A stretch of DNA of 64,000 bases. Origin: Arsenophonus sp052174455. GTDB taxonomy: Bacteria; Pseudomonadota; Gammaproteobacteria; Enterobacterales; Enterobacteriaceae. The notes beneath the pieces were generated by a model. It saw only the letters and a program-made list of their open reading frames with translations. It had not been told where the DNA came from and did not search any database. The DNA is taken from the NCBI GenBank assembly GCA_052174455.1, contig JBQMRP010000034.1:62001-126000 (forward strand), written 5' to 3'. A program made the position numbers and the translations under genes. Of this stretch, positions 10,289 through 20,636 are shown in pieces. The first letter of the stretch is position 1; each line of letters starts with the position of its first letter.

Positions 10289-11597
10289 GTAATTTGCCAG
10301 TTGATTTTTTATCTTATGAATTTCAACCTATTGAACATAAATACGGTCTTTTAACTTAAAGCAATATAATAGCAGTTCTATTTATTAAAATAAGGATATA
10401 ATATAAGCCATACCCGCGCTATTCATGCTGAGCAACTCTGCATTTTTATTATTTTATATTAACTAATCCAGATTAGTACTGTAAAATCAACCATGACTGA
10501 AATTATTATTCACTATGCAAAGCTGTTATTGAAAAAAAATCTAAACAGTATCCCCCTCCCCCCAATTCCAGGTATCAAAGAGATATCTCTGAGGCGATTG
10601 AAATTAATTGCCAAAATCGACAATTAGGGCGAAGAACGATTTTATTTATTAATAAGTTCACTGTTTCAATAAAAGTCAACAAGGTACCAACCTTCTTACT
10701 TTTATATTAAAAATAGTACGGTAACTTTCATTAGCGCTATGATAAAACATTTCCTCTTAACTTAATTTTACTTTCACACCCGTGTTTATCTATTAAAATT
10801 GCTTTCTAATGAAGAAACTGTCATGGTTTTTCAGCAAGCAATGATGAATAATTAATGTAGTTATGATAGCCAGAAAATTACTCTTCCTACGATAGGAATA
10901 ATATACTCGCTAAATTAGTCAATAGTGATGCTAGATGATCCTTAAATTTACTGAAAATCATGGTTTAATGTGACTAAAATCAATGATAAAGATCAACGTA
11001 TATTAGCCGTAAACTTACTAAAACAAGTTAGCGATGAAAGAAGTATTCGTTTGATAATAAAGTCAATAATTATTATTATATAATTTAGCACTATATAAAT
11101 TTGTTCGAAGGCTTCAGCTTCTAATGCAATACTTTATTGATATGCCCAAATTATCACTCCTAGCGGTAATCCGTTATATGTTACTCGTCTTCAATTGACT
11201 CTATTGTCTCGGAAGATATAGATTAATGCCGATCTGCAAGCATGCAAGTTGCGATAGTGGTGCACAAGATTCATTTTACTCGTGTTAACTCCGGCTAGCG
11301 GAAGAAAAAGATTGTATTACTCAAGCGATTGTCTATTTATCATGCGTATCTATAATTAATACAAAGTAGAAACTAAATATTATTATTTCCTATTCATTTA
11401 CGTAATTCATCGACTAAATTAATAAAAGAATTGGCTTAAGCAAAGAATATTTCTATGTCCACGATGAACCGAACGCTTATACTACTAATGAAAATTACTT
11501 TTCACTAAAGATGCAAAAACCCGTTATTATTTTCCATAAAATCGTAGCTTAAGGGTAAAAGTTAGATCAAAATAATTCAACAAAACACTATCGTTAA
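10285..11597 (+). pseudogene. rarA: rarA (mgsA) remnant, replication-fork AAA+ ATPase
   Basis: RarA is a clamp-loader-like ATPase acting at stalled forks. Recognisable pieces: Val-Ser-Asn-Leu-Pro at the GTG 10,285 overlapping the lolA stop; Glu-Ile-Ser-Glu-Ala-Ile-Glu and Gly-Arg-Arg-Thr-Ile-Leu-Phe near 10,570-10,650; Arg-Phe-Asp-Asn-Lys near 11,045; Gln-Ala-Ile-Val-Tyr-Leu near 11,320; and a C-terminus ending His-Tyr-Arg at 11,595. The Walker A region is gone and a C-run lies near 10,551-10,563. Stops are frequent throughout. Confidence 0.85.
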
Positions 11598-11707
11598 AAA
11601 TTTTAATGAGGTAATGTAGCTAGATAAAAAGCTAAAAAGTGTTAATAATTAAAAAAAATTAACAGATTATGTTTATTTTTAAACCATAATAATTTTATAG
11701 GTTAAAC

Positions 11708-13000
11708 ATGCTCGATCCAAATTTACTACGTAAAGAACTAGATGTAGTGGCTAAAAAACTGGCTCGTAGGGGATTTATTCTTGATTTAGATACGTTTCGT
11801 AAACTAGAGCAAGAGCGCAAAGATTTACAAATTAAAACGGAAAGATTACAGGCAGAACGAAATTCTAGATCGAAGGCCATCGGTGCAGCAAAAGCGCATG
11901 CTGAAGATATTGAAACTTTACGTAAAGAAATTAATCAGTTAGCTGAAGAGCTATATAGTACTAAAAATAAGTTAACACAAATACAGGATAAAATTAAGAA
12001 TATTACTTTAAGCTTACCCAACTTACCAGATGATAGTGTACCAGACGGAAAAAATGAAACCGAGAATGTTGAAATAAATCGTTGGGGTGACCTACGTCAG
12101 TATGACTTCATTATCAAGGATCATGTAGAATTAGGTGAATTAATTGATGGTCTGGATTTTCTGGCTGCGGTAAAAATTACTGGTTCCCGTTTTCTGGTGA
12201 TGAAAGGTCAAATTGCTCGATTGCACCGAGCGTTGACACAATTTATGTTAGATTTACATACTGAACAACATGGCTATACAGAAACTTATGTTCCATATTT
12301 AGTTAATCATGCAACCCTTTATGGTACCGGCCAGTTACCTAAATTTAGTGAAGATCTTTTTCATACTAAACCGCCGGAAAAGCAGGTATCAAATCAGCAA
12401 TATGCGTTGATCCCAACTGCTGAAGTACCGCTTACTAATTTAGTTCGGGATGAAATTTTAGCAGCAAATAGTTTACCACTTCGTCTAACGGCCCATACTC
12501 CCTGTTTTCGTTCTGAAGCGGGATCTTATAGCCGTGATACGCGTGGTCTGATTCGGATGCACCAATTTGATAAAGTTGAGTTAGTCCAGATAGTTGAACC
12601 AGAAAAATCAATGACCGCACTAGAAGAATTAACGGGTCATGCAGAAAAAGTATTACAGCTATTAAAATTACCTTACCGTAAAATTGTTTTATGTACCGGC
12701 GATATGGGATTTGCTGCTTCTAAAACCTACGATCTGGAAGTATGGCTGCCTACTCAAAATACTTATCGCGAAATCTCTTCTTGTTCAAATACCTGGGATT
12801 TCCAAGCTCGTCGTATGCAGACACGTTTCCGTCATAAAGAGAATAAAAAATTACAGTTTGTCCATACCTTAAATGGCTCTGGTTTGGCTGTTAGTCGAAC
12901 TTTAGTCGCGGTAATGGAAAATTATCAGCAAGCTGCTGGACGGATTGAAGTGCCGGAAGTTTTACGTCCCTATATGAATGGATTAGCTTATATTGGTTAA
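11708..13000 (+). CDS. serS: Seryl-tRNA synthetase
   Basis: 430 residues, exactly the E. coli length. This cytoplasmic class II enzyme charges tRNA-Ser with serine, and also tRNA-Sec where present. The N-terminal arm is a long coiled coil (about residues 30-100) that contacts the long variable arm of tRNA-Ser. Motif 2 (Phe-Arg-Ser-Glu-Ala-Gly, about 265-270) and the motif 3 region near the C-terminus (Leu-Asn-Gly-Ser-Gly-Leu-Ala-Val-Ser-Arg) are intact. Start ATG follows TAGGTT. It is the only fully intact gene between lrp and the next synteny break, and is followed by a strong terminator. Confidence 0.98.
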   Translation: MLDPNLLRKELDVVAKKLARRGFILDLDTFRKLEQERKDLQIKTERLQAERNSRSKAIGAAKAHAEDIETLRKEINQLAEELYSTKNKLTQIQDKIKNITLSLPNLPDDSVPDGKNETENVEINRWGDLRQYDFIIKDHVELGELIDGLDFLAAVKITGSRFLVMKGQIARLHRALTQFMLDLHTEQHGYTETYVPYLVNHATLYGTGQLPKFSEDLFHTKPPEKQVSNQQYALIPTAEVPLTNLVRDEILAANSLPLRLTAHTPCFRSEAGSYSRDTRGLIRMHQFDKVELVQIVEPEKSMTALEELTGHAEKVLQLLKLPYRKIVLCTGDMGFAASKTYDLEVWLPTQNTYREISSCSNTWDFQARRMQTRFRHKENKKLQFVHTLNGSGLAVSRTLVAVMENYQQAAGRIEVPEVLRPYMNGLAYIG

Positions 13001-13088
13001 TATAATTACTGTTATTTAATTGAGATAAAATAATAAGTAATAAATAAACTTGTCATTAATATTAAGCGAATATTAGCTTAATTAAATT

Positions 13089-13133
13089 AACAATAAATAA
13101 AAGCTATTTTTAAAATAGCTTTTATTTATTGTT
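13089..13133. terminator. Bidirectional terminator after serS
   Basis: A perfect 22-bp inverted repeat centred on 13,111 (core AAAAGCTATTTT and its complement), with T-rich sequence on the 3' side in both directions. It starts 88 bases after the serS stop. The length and perfection in an otherwise eroded stretch suggest it is functional. Confidence 0.85.
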
Positions 13134-13261
13134 GAAAAAGACAAATATGAGACAAAAGTTCTGAGTAGATATCATTTTTAAAAATTATTAGTAATCTTCT
13201 ATTTATTTCTTATGTCAGTAGGATGATTTTCTTGCTCTATTAACTTAAATTAAGCTTACTT

Positions 13262-14550
13262 CTAAGTTATTAGAAAATTTAGTGTATGGTGGTCAGGTTA
13301 TACACTCTGCTTTTATTCTTTATAAATCTGTTTTAATCCTTAAATTTAACGTTATCTATCACCAGAGTGTCAGTAGTCAAATCTCCTTTAGTCGACCATT
13401 TCTTTAAGAGAGATGGGCAATTTCAGTACCATTGAAAGGATTATTTTCTTGAACTACAGTGCTTCATGCATCAGCTTAATAATTTCACTGCCACAAAAAC
13501 CAATTCAATCGGATTCATCGTTTTTATTAATGTCTACGTACTGACGGGAAGGAATAGAATGATAAAAGCTCTTCTCGATTTTTCCAGCTTCTTCATCGCT
13601 GCAAGTGAGTAACATTTTGCTAAAAAAATTACTAATAAGCATCAAGAGCCTTATCAGCAGCATCACAACTCTCTGCTAGTTACCTCTCTTTATAAAGACC
13701 TCAACTTTAACATTTAGTGTTGAATAAATTGAGGAGTAAAGCTAGTACATTAGTTGTTTATGTACCTAACTATTAGTTCTCCTACATATCCAGGAATATC
13801 TTTTCTCATTGCATTTCAAACAAAGGACATTCTGTCTCTCCTATAGCACAAGCTTGGGAGATATAGTTAAATCACACGCTCACAGGATTTTGAGAAGTTA
13901 GACTAAGTTTGTTTTAACTCTTGATAAACATCTTTGAGCAGAACTATCTATTTGCGACCATACGCAGTGATATCGATAATGATTAGCAGGCAAAACGATC
14001 ATATTTCCTGATAAGACTGTTATCTGCTATCGATCCAGAAATAAACGTTAGGCGTATTGATTAAATCACGCAATTACCGTTACCTATACTCTTGAAATTA
14101 TTTTTGTTTCAGCCTATTGATGAGCACTCTCCAGAGATGCCATGTGATTTTCCACCAAGAATCACTTTAGAGATTTATAAAAATCAACGGTAGAGATGCC
14201 TCATAGGTACACAGACATGGTAACAACTCTTTGACGCTTTTACAGATATCAGATAAAACGATAGAAACAAATTGTTAAAATATATTTTCAATTATCTCGC
14301 TAAGATTCTCCTGATCTTAGGTACTTTAATTTTAACATCGTCAATACCAGTATTGTAAGTTGACTACGGCAAATAACCGTTACGGATGAGTTAATAAAGT
14401 GGATCACAGATCATATTTGGTTTTCTAGATACCTGTAGAGTAGATTTTTCATGGAATATAATAAGTATATTATTAAAATTATTTACGAAAGAAATCAACA
14501 GGGTATTGCTACCATCTCCGAAATTTCCTTATACTAGAAATAAAGATAAC
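13262..14550 (-). mobile_element. IS256-family remnant, copy 4 (at synteny break)
   Basis: Decayed full-length copy on the minus strand. It carries the terminal block ggtggtcagg near 13,288, the CAAATAACCGTTACGG block (Arg-Asn-Gly-Tyr-Leu in reverse) near 14,360, and the far terminal block near 14,505-14,550. No useful open frame remains. It sits between serS and trxB, genes that are not neighbours in E. coli, so it marks a rearrangement junction. Confidence 0.8.
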
Positions 14551-15639
14551 TTTCAGTAAACGGATAATACGGTTAAACCAAATTTTAGCTACATATAAAT
14601 ATAACCTTACTAATAAGGTACTATCAATAGACAATACCAATGCAGGAATTCCTATCCTAGAATAGGAAGATATTATATACTAGCAACTACGTTTCACAGT
14701 AATTCTACGTCAGATGATACCTATCCACTGACAGTCATGAAGATAACATTTGATTTTTGAGAGCCGTCTGTTGGCGGTTTCAGAGTTACAGATAGCTGAA
14801 TCTATGCAGATCAGCGAATATTTTATTTAATCAGGTAATTTTAGGAAGAAAAAGAAGTAATTTTAGTTGCTGCTTATATTTTTACTATGGCATACTAGTT
14901 TACTTAAGCAAATCAATAGTATTACTTTAACTGCTCCCATCTTATCAACTTCATGCTGATTATTACCAGGTAATCTTACTGTTAACTGGCAAAGAGACAA
15001 TAATATGACTTGTATTTGCAGTTATCATCAGCGAATTATACTAATATTATACCTTAATGCAACTAGTATAATGTTGACTAACAAATGCAGTTTGGTAATA
15101 AGAAGCGGCGAACCTATAACGTAACTTGGGTGTTAATATACCTGGTCGATATTAAAATCAGGTTGTGACAAACGATTATTAAATTATTAACCTACGCTAC
15201 TAATGAAAAAAATTACGCAAAAGAATAACAACAACCTAGTCGTAATTAGCTTTCATTTCCAGGAAAATAGTATTGTTTTTTTGAATAATTTAAATTTAAC
15301 TTTGAACTAATTTTTATAAACTTCAATGGAGTTTTACTAACTTATTACCTAATTAGAGTAATCCCTGATTATACAACCAAATATATCAATACAGAAAATA
15401 TCTTAAACTCTTCACCAAAATTAAAATTTTGGCTTTTTAGATTTTTTCTATCTACTCATTTAAATGCTCCATCATATCACATTAGTTTGAGAATAACTCA
15501 ACAGGATTAAGTTAGTGTCCTATATTACTTCTGTACACAAAAGGGTTTAATTCCTATTTTCCAGTAGCTAAATGTTTTTTTAGAGTAAAAAAGACAATCT
15601 GTAAATTTTTTATCATTGTCTATGTAAACAAGTACTGTA
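14551..15639. other. 1.1 kb of unidentified decayed DNA upstream of trxB
   Basis: I see no confident protein match. Around 14,770-14,990 plus-strand frames give a coding-like pattern (Ala-Val-Ser-Glu-Leu-Gln-Ile-Ala-Glu-Ser, then a hydrophobic stretch), suggesting a lost gene I cannot name. The rest is AT-rich with dense stops. Confidence 0.4.
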
Positions 15640-15830
15640 CTCAATTAAACAACCATATGAGAGATGCTCAGTTAAAATCACGTAAGAAGCATCGAATATT
15701 TATTCTCAGCTAAAAGTCATCATTTTAATTCTGATGAATAGCTCAGATGCTTTCTAAATTAATATGTTTAGCTGTATAATTAGAAATCAAATAATAAAAC
15801 TTCATTGCAATCTATGAAAATTGGTTCAGA
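15640..15830 (+). mobile_element. IS481-like transposase 3' remnant, copy A
   Basis: Shares a degraded block with 57,620-57,770. With frameshifts repaired, both read like the C-terminal tail of IS481-type transposases (Leu-Tyr-Asn-Gln near the end, then Lys-Thr-Ser-Leu-Gln). The two regions align over roughly 120 bases with many substitutions. The upstream part of the element is not recognisable here. The family assignment is tentative; the repeat relation is firmer. Confidence 0.5.
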
Positions 15831-15975
15831 TTTAAATCTGAATTTTCAATAAAAAACCATATTATTTTTTTGGAAATTAACACTTATCATTTTTTTATTT
15901 AATTTACTTTTTTTTAATTTTTATAATCTCCTACAATCGTTACATTGAATAAATATTATTAAAAATGGAGCATCT

Positions 15976-16938
15976 ATGAACACCACCAATCATAGTAAAG
16001 TTATTATTCTAGGATCTGGCCCTGCTGGCTATACAGCAGCTATTTATGCCGCCCGAGCAAACTTAAATCCAATATTAATTACTGGTATTCAACCAGGAGG
16101 ACAATTAACCACTGCCACCGAAATTGAAAATTGGCCTGGAGATCATTCCAAGTTAATGGGACCAGTATTGATGGAACGGATGCTACAACATAGTAAAAAA
16201 TTTACTGCAGAAGAAAATATTATTAATGATCACATTCATCAGGTTGATCTGCGGAAACGGCCGTTTCAACTAACTGGCAATAATGGAATATATAGTTGCA
16301 ATGCGCTTATTATTGCTACTGGTGCCTCAGCTCGATATCTGGGTTTACCTTCTGAAGAGGCCTTTAAAGGTCATGGTGTTTCTACCTGTGCTACTTGCGA
16401 TGGTTTTTTCTATCACAAACAAAAAGTAGCGGTTGTAGGAGGTGGAAATACCGCTATTGAAGAAGCGCTTTACCTATCAAATATTGCCTCTGAAGTTCAT
16501 GTGATTCATCGACGTGAAATATTTCGTGCTGAAAAAATTCTTTTTCAACGGATGATGAAAAAAGTAAAAACTGGCAATATTGTATTACACACCAACTTCA
16601 CTCTCGATGAAGTATTAGGTGATGATAGTGGTGTCACTAGAATCAATTTACGTTCAACTCAAAATAACAACCTAGAGATGCTTTTCGTTACTGGTGTATT
16701 TATTGCTATTGGCCATACGCCAAATACAAGTATCTTTGCTGATCAGTTAGTGTTAAAAAATGGCTATATCCAAGTGCAATCTGGAACTAAAGGTAATGCA
16801 ACTCAAACCTCAGTTGAAGGTGTTTTCGCTGCCGGCGATGTCATGGATCATTTTTATCGTCAAGCGATTACTTCAGCAGGTACTGGTTGTATGGCTGCCA
16901 TTGATACAGAACGTTATTTAGAATTAAACTACAAATAA
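15976..16938 (+). CDS. trxB: Thioredoxin reductase
   Basis: 320 residues, the standard length. This FAD enzyme passes NADPH electrons to thioredoxin in the cytoplasm, supporting ribonucleotide reductase and thiol balance. Visible motifs: FAD-binding Gly-Ser-Gly-Pro-Ala-Gly (about 12-17), redox-active Cys-Ala-Thr-Cys-Asp (about 136-140), NADPH-binding Gly-Gly-Gly-Asn-Thr-Ala (about 153-158), and C-terminal Gly-Asp-Val-Met-Asp. ATG at 15,976 follows TGGAG. A TATAAT lies at 15,922-15,927 but its -35 is unclear. cydD follows on the same strand as in E. coli. The gene usually diverging from it, lrp, is now 10 kb upstream in the same direction. Confidence 0.97.
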   Translation: MNTTNHSKVIILGSGPAGYTAAIYAARANLNPILITGIQPGGQLTTATEIENWPGDHSKLMGPVLMERMLQHSKKFTAEENIINDHIHQVDLRKRPFQLTGNNGIYSCNALIIATGASARYLGLPSEEAFKGHGVSTCATCDGFFYHKQKVAVVGGGNTAIEEALYLSNIASEVHVIHRREIFRAEKILFQRMMKKVKTGNIVLHTNFTLDEVLGDDSGVTRINLRSTQNNNLEMLFVTGVFIAIGHTPNTSIFADQLVLKNGYIQVQSGTKGNATQTSVEGVFAAGDVMDHFYRQAITSAGTGCMAAIDTERYLELNYK

Positions 16939-17021
16939 ATATTATAAATTATAATTTTATAAATTTCTTTAGCAAGGCGGTAGCGAAATAACGCTTTTTT
17001 ATCTGTAATATACCTCTAAAT

Positions 17022-17048
17022 TTAATATTAGATAAAATCTAATATTAA
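17022..17048. repeat. 11-bp inverted repeat between trxB and cydD
   Basis: A perfect AT-only stem (TTAATATTAGA at 17,022-17,032 and its complement at 17,038-17,048) with loop TAAAA. There is no T-tract, so it is more likely an RNA hairpin or attenuating structure than a simple terminator. It lies 84 bases after trxB and 46 before cydD. Confidence 0.45.
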
Positions 17049-17093
17049 TCCATTGTAATAATTAACTGATCACTGGTATATAAAGTTGTCGCT

Positions 17094-18872
17094 ATGAATA
17101 AACAAAAACAAATTGAACTGATTAAATGGTTAAAACAACAATCAGCACCAGCAAAGCACTGGGTACGATTATCCATATTATTGGGAATTATTAGTAGCCT
17201 ACTTATCGTTATTCAAGCCTGGCTTTTAGCTACTATTCTACAAAAATTAATTATAGAGAATGCAGCTCGAGAACAATTGCTTGTTCAATTTATATTACTT
17301 ATTTGTATATTTATTGTAAGAGCAATAATTAATTTTATACGGGGAAATATTGGATTTCTTTCTGGAAAAATTATTCGCCAGCAGATCCGGAGTATGGTAC
17401 TAAATAAACTTAACCAATCAGGTCCTGTTTGGGTTAAAAATAAACCCGCTGGAAGTTGGGCATCAATCATCTTAGAGCAAATTGAGGAAATACAAGATTA
17501 TTACGCTCGTTATTTACCACAAATATATTTAGCTGCTATGATCCCAATTATCATTCTAATTCCAATTTTTGCGATTAACTGGGCTGCTGGTTTAATTTTA
17601 TTGATCACTGCACCTCTAATCCCCTTATTTATGATATTAGTTGGGATAGGCGCTGCTGACATTAATAGGCGAAATTTTGTTGCTTTAGCCAGATTAAGCA
17701 GTAGATTTCTTGATCGCTTACGTGGAATGGATACCTTACGACTTTTTTTTCGTGCCAGTAAAGAAATAAAAGCTATTGAACAAGCGACCGAAAAATTTCG
17801 TAAAAGAACCATGGAAGTCTTACGTATAGCATTTCTTTCTTCAGCAGTGTTAGAATTCTTTGTATCAGTTTCTATTGCTATTATTGCAGTTTATTTTAGT
17901 TTTTCTTATTTAGGTGAATTACATTTTGGTAGTTATGGGATACCAGTTACCCTTTTTGCTGGCTTTTTATCCTTGATACTTGCACCTGAATTTTTTCAGC
18001 CACTACGTGATTTAGGAACTTATTATCATGCTAAAGCGCAAGCAGTAGGTGCAGCAGAATCTTTATATACATTATTATCTAATATAGAACAACCATCCCT
18101 TCAACAACCGAAAAACAATCAGCTAATAACATCGGTTCAACCATTAATCATAATTATCGCAAAGCAGTTAGAAATTTTTTCTTATGATAATCTACGCTTA
18201 GCTGGCCCATTAAATTTTACCATATTGTCAAACCAACGCATTGTTTTAGTAGGTCAAAGCGGAGCTGGCAAAAGTTCATTATTAAATGTATTACTTGGTT
18301 TTCTACCTTATCATGGCTCATTAACGATTAATGGAATTGAGCTTAAGAATCTCGATATGACTGATTGGCGCAAACAAGTTAGTTGGGTTGGTCAAAATCC
18401 CCATTTACCTGCAGAAACCATCATTGAGAATATACGTCTCTATTCACCTGAAGCTTCCGTATCAGCGATCAATATTGCAATGGAAAATGCTTATGTAACT
18501 GAATTTACTAAGCAACTACCAACAGGAGTTGATACCAAAATTGGGGAAAACGCTTCGCGCTTATCCGTTGGACAAGCACAACGGATTGCTGTCGCCCGCG
18601 CGTTATTAAACCCCTGTCATCTTCTTTTACTAGATGAGCCTGCAGCAAGCCTTGATATTAAAAGTGAGCAACGTGTAATGACGGCACTTAATATGGCCTC
18701 TACTAAACAAACAACCTTGCTTGTTACACATTTATTAGCAGAAGCTGCTACATATGATCAAATATGGGTAATGGAAAATGGTTTAATTATTGAACAAGGC
18801 ACATACAGAAAGCTAAGCCAGGCTAAAGGTGCTTTTAGCCGCCTCCTCTCTTATCGTGCAGAGGAGATATAA
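17094..18872 (+). CDS. cydD: ABC exporter subunit CydD
   Basis: 592 residues (E. coli 588). Half of the heterodimeric inner-membrane CydDC exporter, linked to cysteine/glutathione export and heme handling and needed to assemble cytochrome bd. Six membrane segments occupy about residues 20-320. The nucleotide-binding domain has Walker A Gly-Gln-Ser-Gly-Ala-Gly-Lys-Ser-Ser, signature Leu-Ser-Val-Gly-Gln-Ala-Gln, and Walker B Leu-Leu-Leu-Asp-Glu-Pro. ATG at 17,094 matches the family start (Met-Asn-Lys), though the Shine-Dalgarno is poor. The stop is one base from the start of cydC, so the two are translationally linked. cydAB is not in this window. Confidence 0.96.
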   Translation: MNKQKQIELIKWLKQQSAPAKHWVRLSILLGIISSLLIVIQAWLLATILQKLIIENAAREQLLVQFILLICIFIVRAIINFIRGNIGFLSGKIIRQQIRSMVLNKLNQSGPVWVKNKPAGSWASIILEQIEEIQDYYARYLPQIYLAAMIPIIILIPIFAINWAAGLILLITAPLIPLFMILVGIGAADINRRNFVALARLSSRFLDRLRGMDTLRLFFRASKEIKAIEQATEKFRKRTMEVLRIAFLSSAVLEFFVSVSIAIIAVYFSFSYLGELHFGSYGIPVTLFAGFLSLILAPEFFQPLRDLGTYYHAKAQAVGAAESLYTLLSNIEQPSLQQPKNNQLITSVQPLIIIIAKQLEIFSYDNLRLAGPLNFTILSNQRIVLVGQSGAGKSSLLNVLLGFLPYHGSLTINGIELKNLDMTDWRKQVSWVGQNPHLPAETIIENIRLYSPEASVSAINIAMENAYVTEFTKQLPTGVDTKIGENASRLSVGQAQRIAVARALLNPCHLLLLDEPAASLDIKSEQRVMTALNMASTKQTTLLVTHLLAEAATYDQIWVMENGLIIEQGTYRKLSQAKGAFSRLLSYRAEEI

Positions 18873-18873
18873 T

Positions 18874-20562
18874 ATGCGTGTACTACTTAATTTTTTTACT
18901 CTATATCGTCGCCATTGGTTACTACTTAATATTGGCATTATATTAACCATTATTGCAATACTAACAAATGTTACCCTACTGACTTTATCGAGTTGGTTTT
19001 TATCTGGAATGGCACTTGCTGGCGATGCTGGACTGTATAATTTTAATTATATGCTAACAGCAGTAGGCGTTCAAGGGTCTGCAATTATCCGCACTACCAG
19101 TCGTTACGCCGAACGCTTAATTAACCATGATGTGACTTTTCGTATATTAGCACATTTAAGGATATTTACGTTTCAAAAACTATTTCCCCTATCACCTAGC
19201 GGTATCGCACATTATCGCCAAGGAGATATCCTTAATCGTCTCTTAGCTGATGTCAAAAGTCTTGATCACTTATATTTACGAGTAATTTCTCCTATCTTTA
19301 CGGCTTTGATTATTACTATCTTGCTCACCTTTGTATTAATTACATTAGACTTATTTCTTGCCCTTATTCTTGGTACAATTATGTTATGTTTGTTGGTTAT
19401 CTTACCTTTTTTCTTTTATCAGGCTGGAAAATCTATTGGATATGATCTCACTATATTTCGCAGCCAATATCGTGCTTGTTTAATCAATATTATTCAGGCG
19501 CAAGCAGAACTAACTATTTTTGGCGCATTACCTCGCTTTCGGCAAATATTAACTGATTTAGAATCTAGATGGCTAAAATGCCAACAGCAGCAATCTAACT
19601 TAATTGCGCTATCACAATCTATTATGATTCTTATCTCCGGCCTTACCGCAACCTTACTAATGTGGATGGCGACAACTGGTATTGGTGAGCAACATAAACC
19701 CGGTCCACTTATTGCCATGTTAGTTTTTTGTACCTTAGCTGCGTTTGAAGTTTTTGGGCCGATAGCTGTTGCATTTCAATATTTAGGACAAGTTATTACT
19801 TCAGCAAATCGTTTAATGGAATTAATTAATCAGAAACCAGCCGTAATATTCCCAGATTCAAATATAATGATTAGTAATAAGGTTGATATTAAATTACAAA
19901 AAGTGTACTTCAGTTACCCACAACAGCAACAACCAACATTACAAAACATCTCTTTCACACTTAATGCAGGTAAACATGTTGGGCTACTAGGTAAAACTGG
20001 TTGTGGTAAATCCACCTTATTACAATTATTAACGCGTGCATGGGATGTCAGTTCAGGTCAGATCTTAATAAATAGTCATCCAATTAATTACTATAATGAA
20101 AAAACATTACGTAAATTAATGGCAGTAGTACCACAGCGAACGCATATTTTTAGTGATACATTGCGTAATAATTTATTGATAGCGAAAGATAATGCAAGTG
20201 ACACTTTACTAATAAAAGTATTAAAACAAGTTGATTTAGATAGCCTGATTAAAAATCAAGGGCTAGATAATTGGATTGGGGAAGGTGGCCGACAACTTTC
20301 AGGCGGTGAACAACGGCGATTAGGTATCGCAAGAGCCCTACTTTATGATGCGGCAGTAATTTTACTAGATGAGCCAACTGAAGGATTAGATGTAAAAACT
20401 GAAAAAAAGATACTAATTCAGTTACAGCAACACTGTTGTAACAAAACCTTATTAATTATTACGCATCGATTGCAGGGTCTAGGGAAAATGGATCAAATAT
20501 ATGTGATGGATAACGGAAAAATTATTGAATACGACCAACCCATAAGGAATTTTTATAATTAA
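18874..20562 (+). CDS. cydC: ABC exporter subunit CydC
   Basis: 562 residues (E. coli about 573). Partner of CydD in the exporter required for cytochrome bd maturation. The membrane domain carries Ser-Trp-Phe-Leu-Ser-Gly and Leu-Tyr-Leu-Arg-Val-Ile-Ser-Pro. The ATPase domain has Walker A Gly-Lys-Thr-Gly-Cys-Gly-Lys-Ser-Thr, signature Leu-Ser-Gly-Gly-Glu-Gln-Arg, and Walker B Val-Ile-Leu-Leu-Asp-Glu-Pro. The frame is open to 18,829, but the family starts Met-Arg-Val/Ala-Leu-Leu, matching ATG 18,874 placed just after GAGGAG inside the end of cydD. A long palindrome follows 40 bases after its stop. Confidence 0.96.
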   Translation: MRVLLNFFTLYRRHWLLLNIGIILTIIAILTNVTLLTLSSWFLSGMALAGDAGLYNFNYMLTAVGVQGSAIIRTTSRYAERLINHDVTFRILAHLRIFTFQKLFPLSPSGIAHYRQGDILNRLLADVKSLDHLYLRVISPIFTALIITILLTFVLITLDLFLALILGTIMLCLLVILPFFFYQAGKSIGYDLTIFRSQYRACLINIIQAQAELTIFGALPRFRQILTDLESRWLKCQQQQSNLIALSQSIMILISGLTATLLMWMATTGIGEQHKPGPLIAMLVFCTLAAFEVFGPIAVAFQYLGQVITSANRLMELINQKPAVIFPDSNIMISNKVDIKLQKVYFSYPQQQQPTLQNISFTLNAGKHVGLLGKTGCGKSTLLQLLTRAWDVSSGQILINSHPINYYNEKTLRKLMAVVPQRTHIFSDTLRNNLLIAKDNASDTLLIKVLKQVDLDSLIKNQGLDNWIGEGGRQLSGGEQRRLGIARALLYDAAVILLDEPTEGLDVKTEKKILIQLQQHCCNKTLLIITHRLQGLGKMDQIYVMDNGKIIEYDQPIRNFYN

Positions 20563-20602
20563 AATGGTGCTATTTTCAATACAATTATATTTAATTAACC
20601 TA

Positions 20603-20636
20603 ATATAATAGTCCTAATTAATTAGGACTATTATAT
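20603..20636. terminator. 34-bp perfect palindrome after cydC
   Basis: A perfect palindrome centred between 20,619 and 20,620 (core CCTAATTAATTAGG), starting 40 bases after cydC. Probably the trxB/cydDC terminator, although the T-tract is short. It overlaps the first codon of the aat relic. Confidence 0.6.

Noticed and set aside
18829..18873. Upstream start for cydC
   Set aside because: Overlaps cydD and lacks homology; ATG 18,874 has GAGGAG and the family N-terminus.
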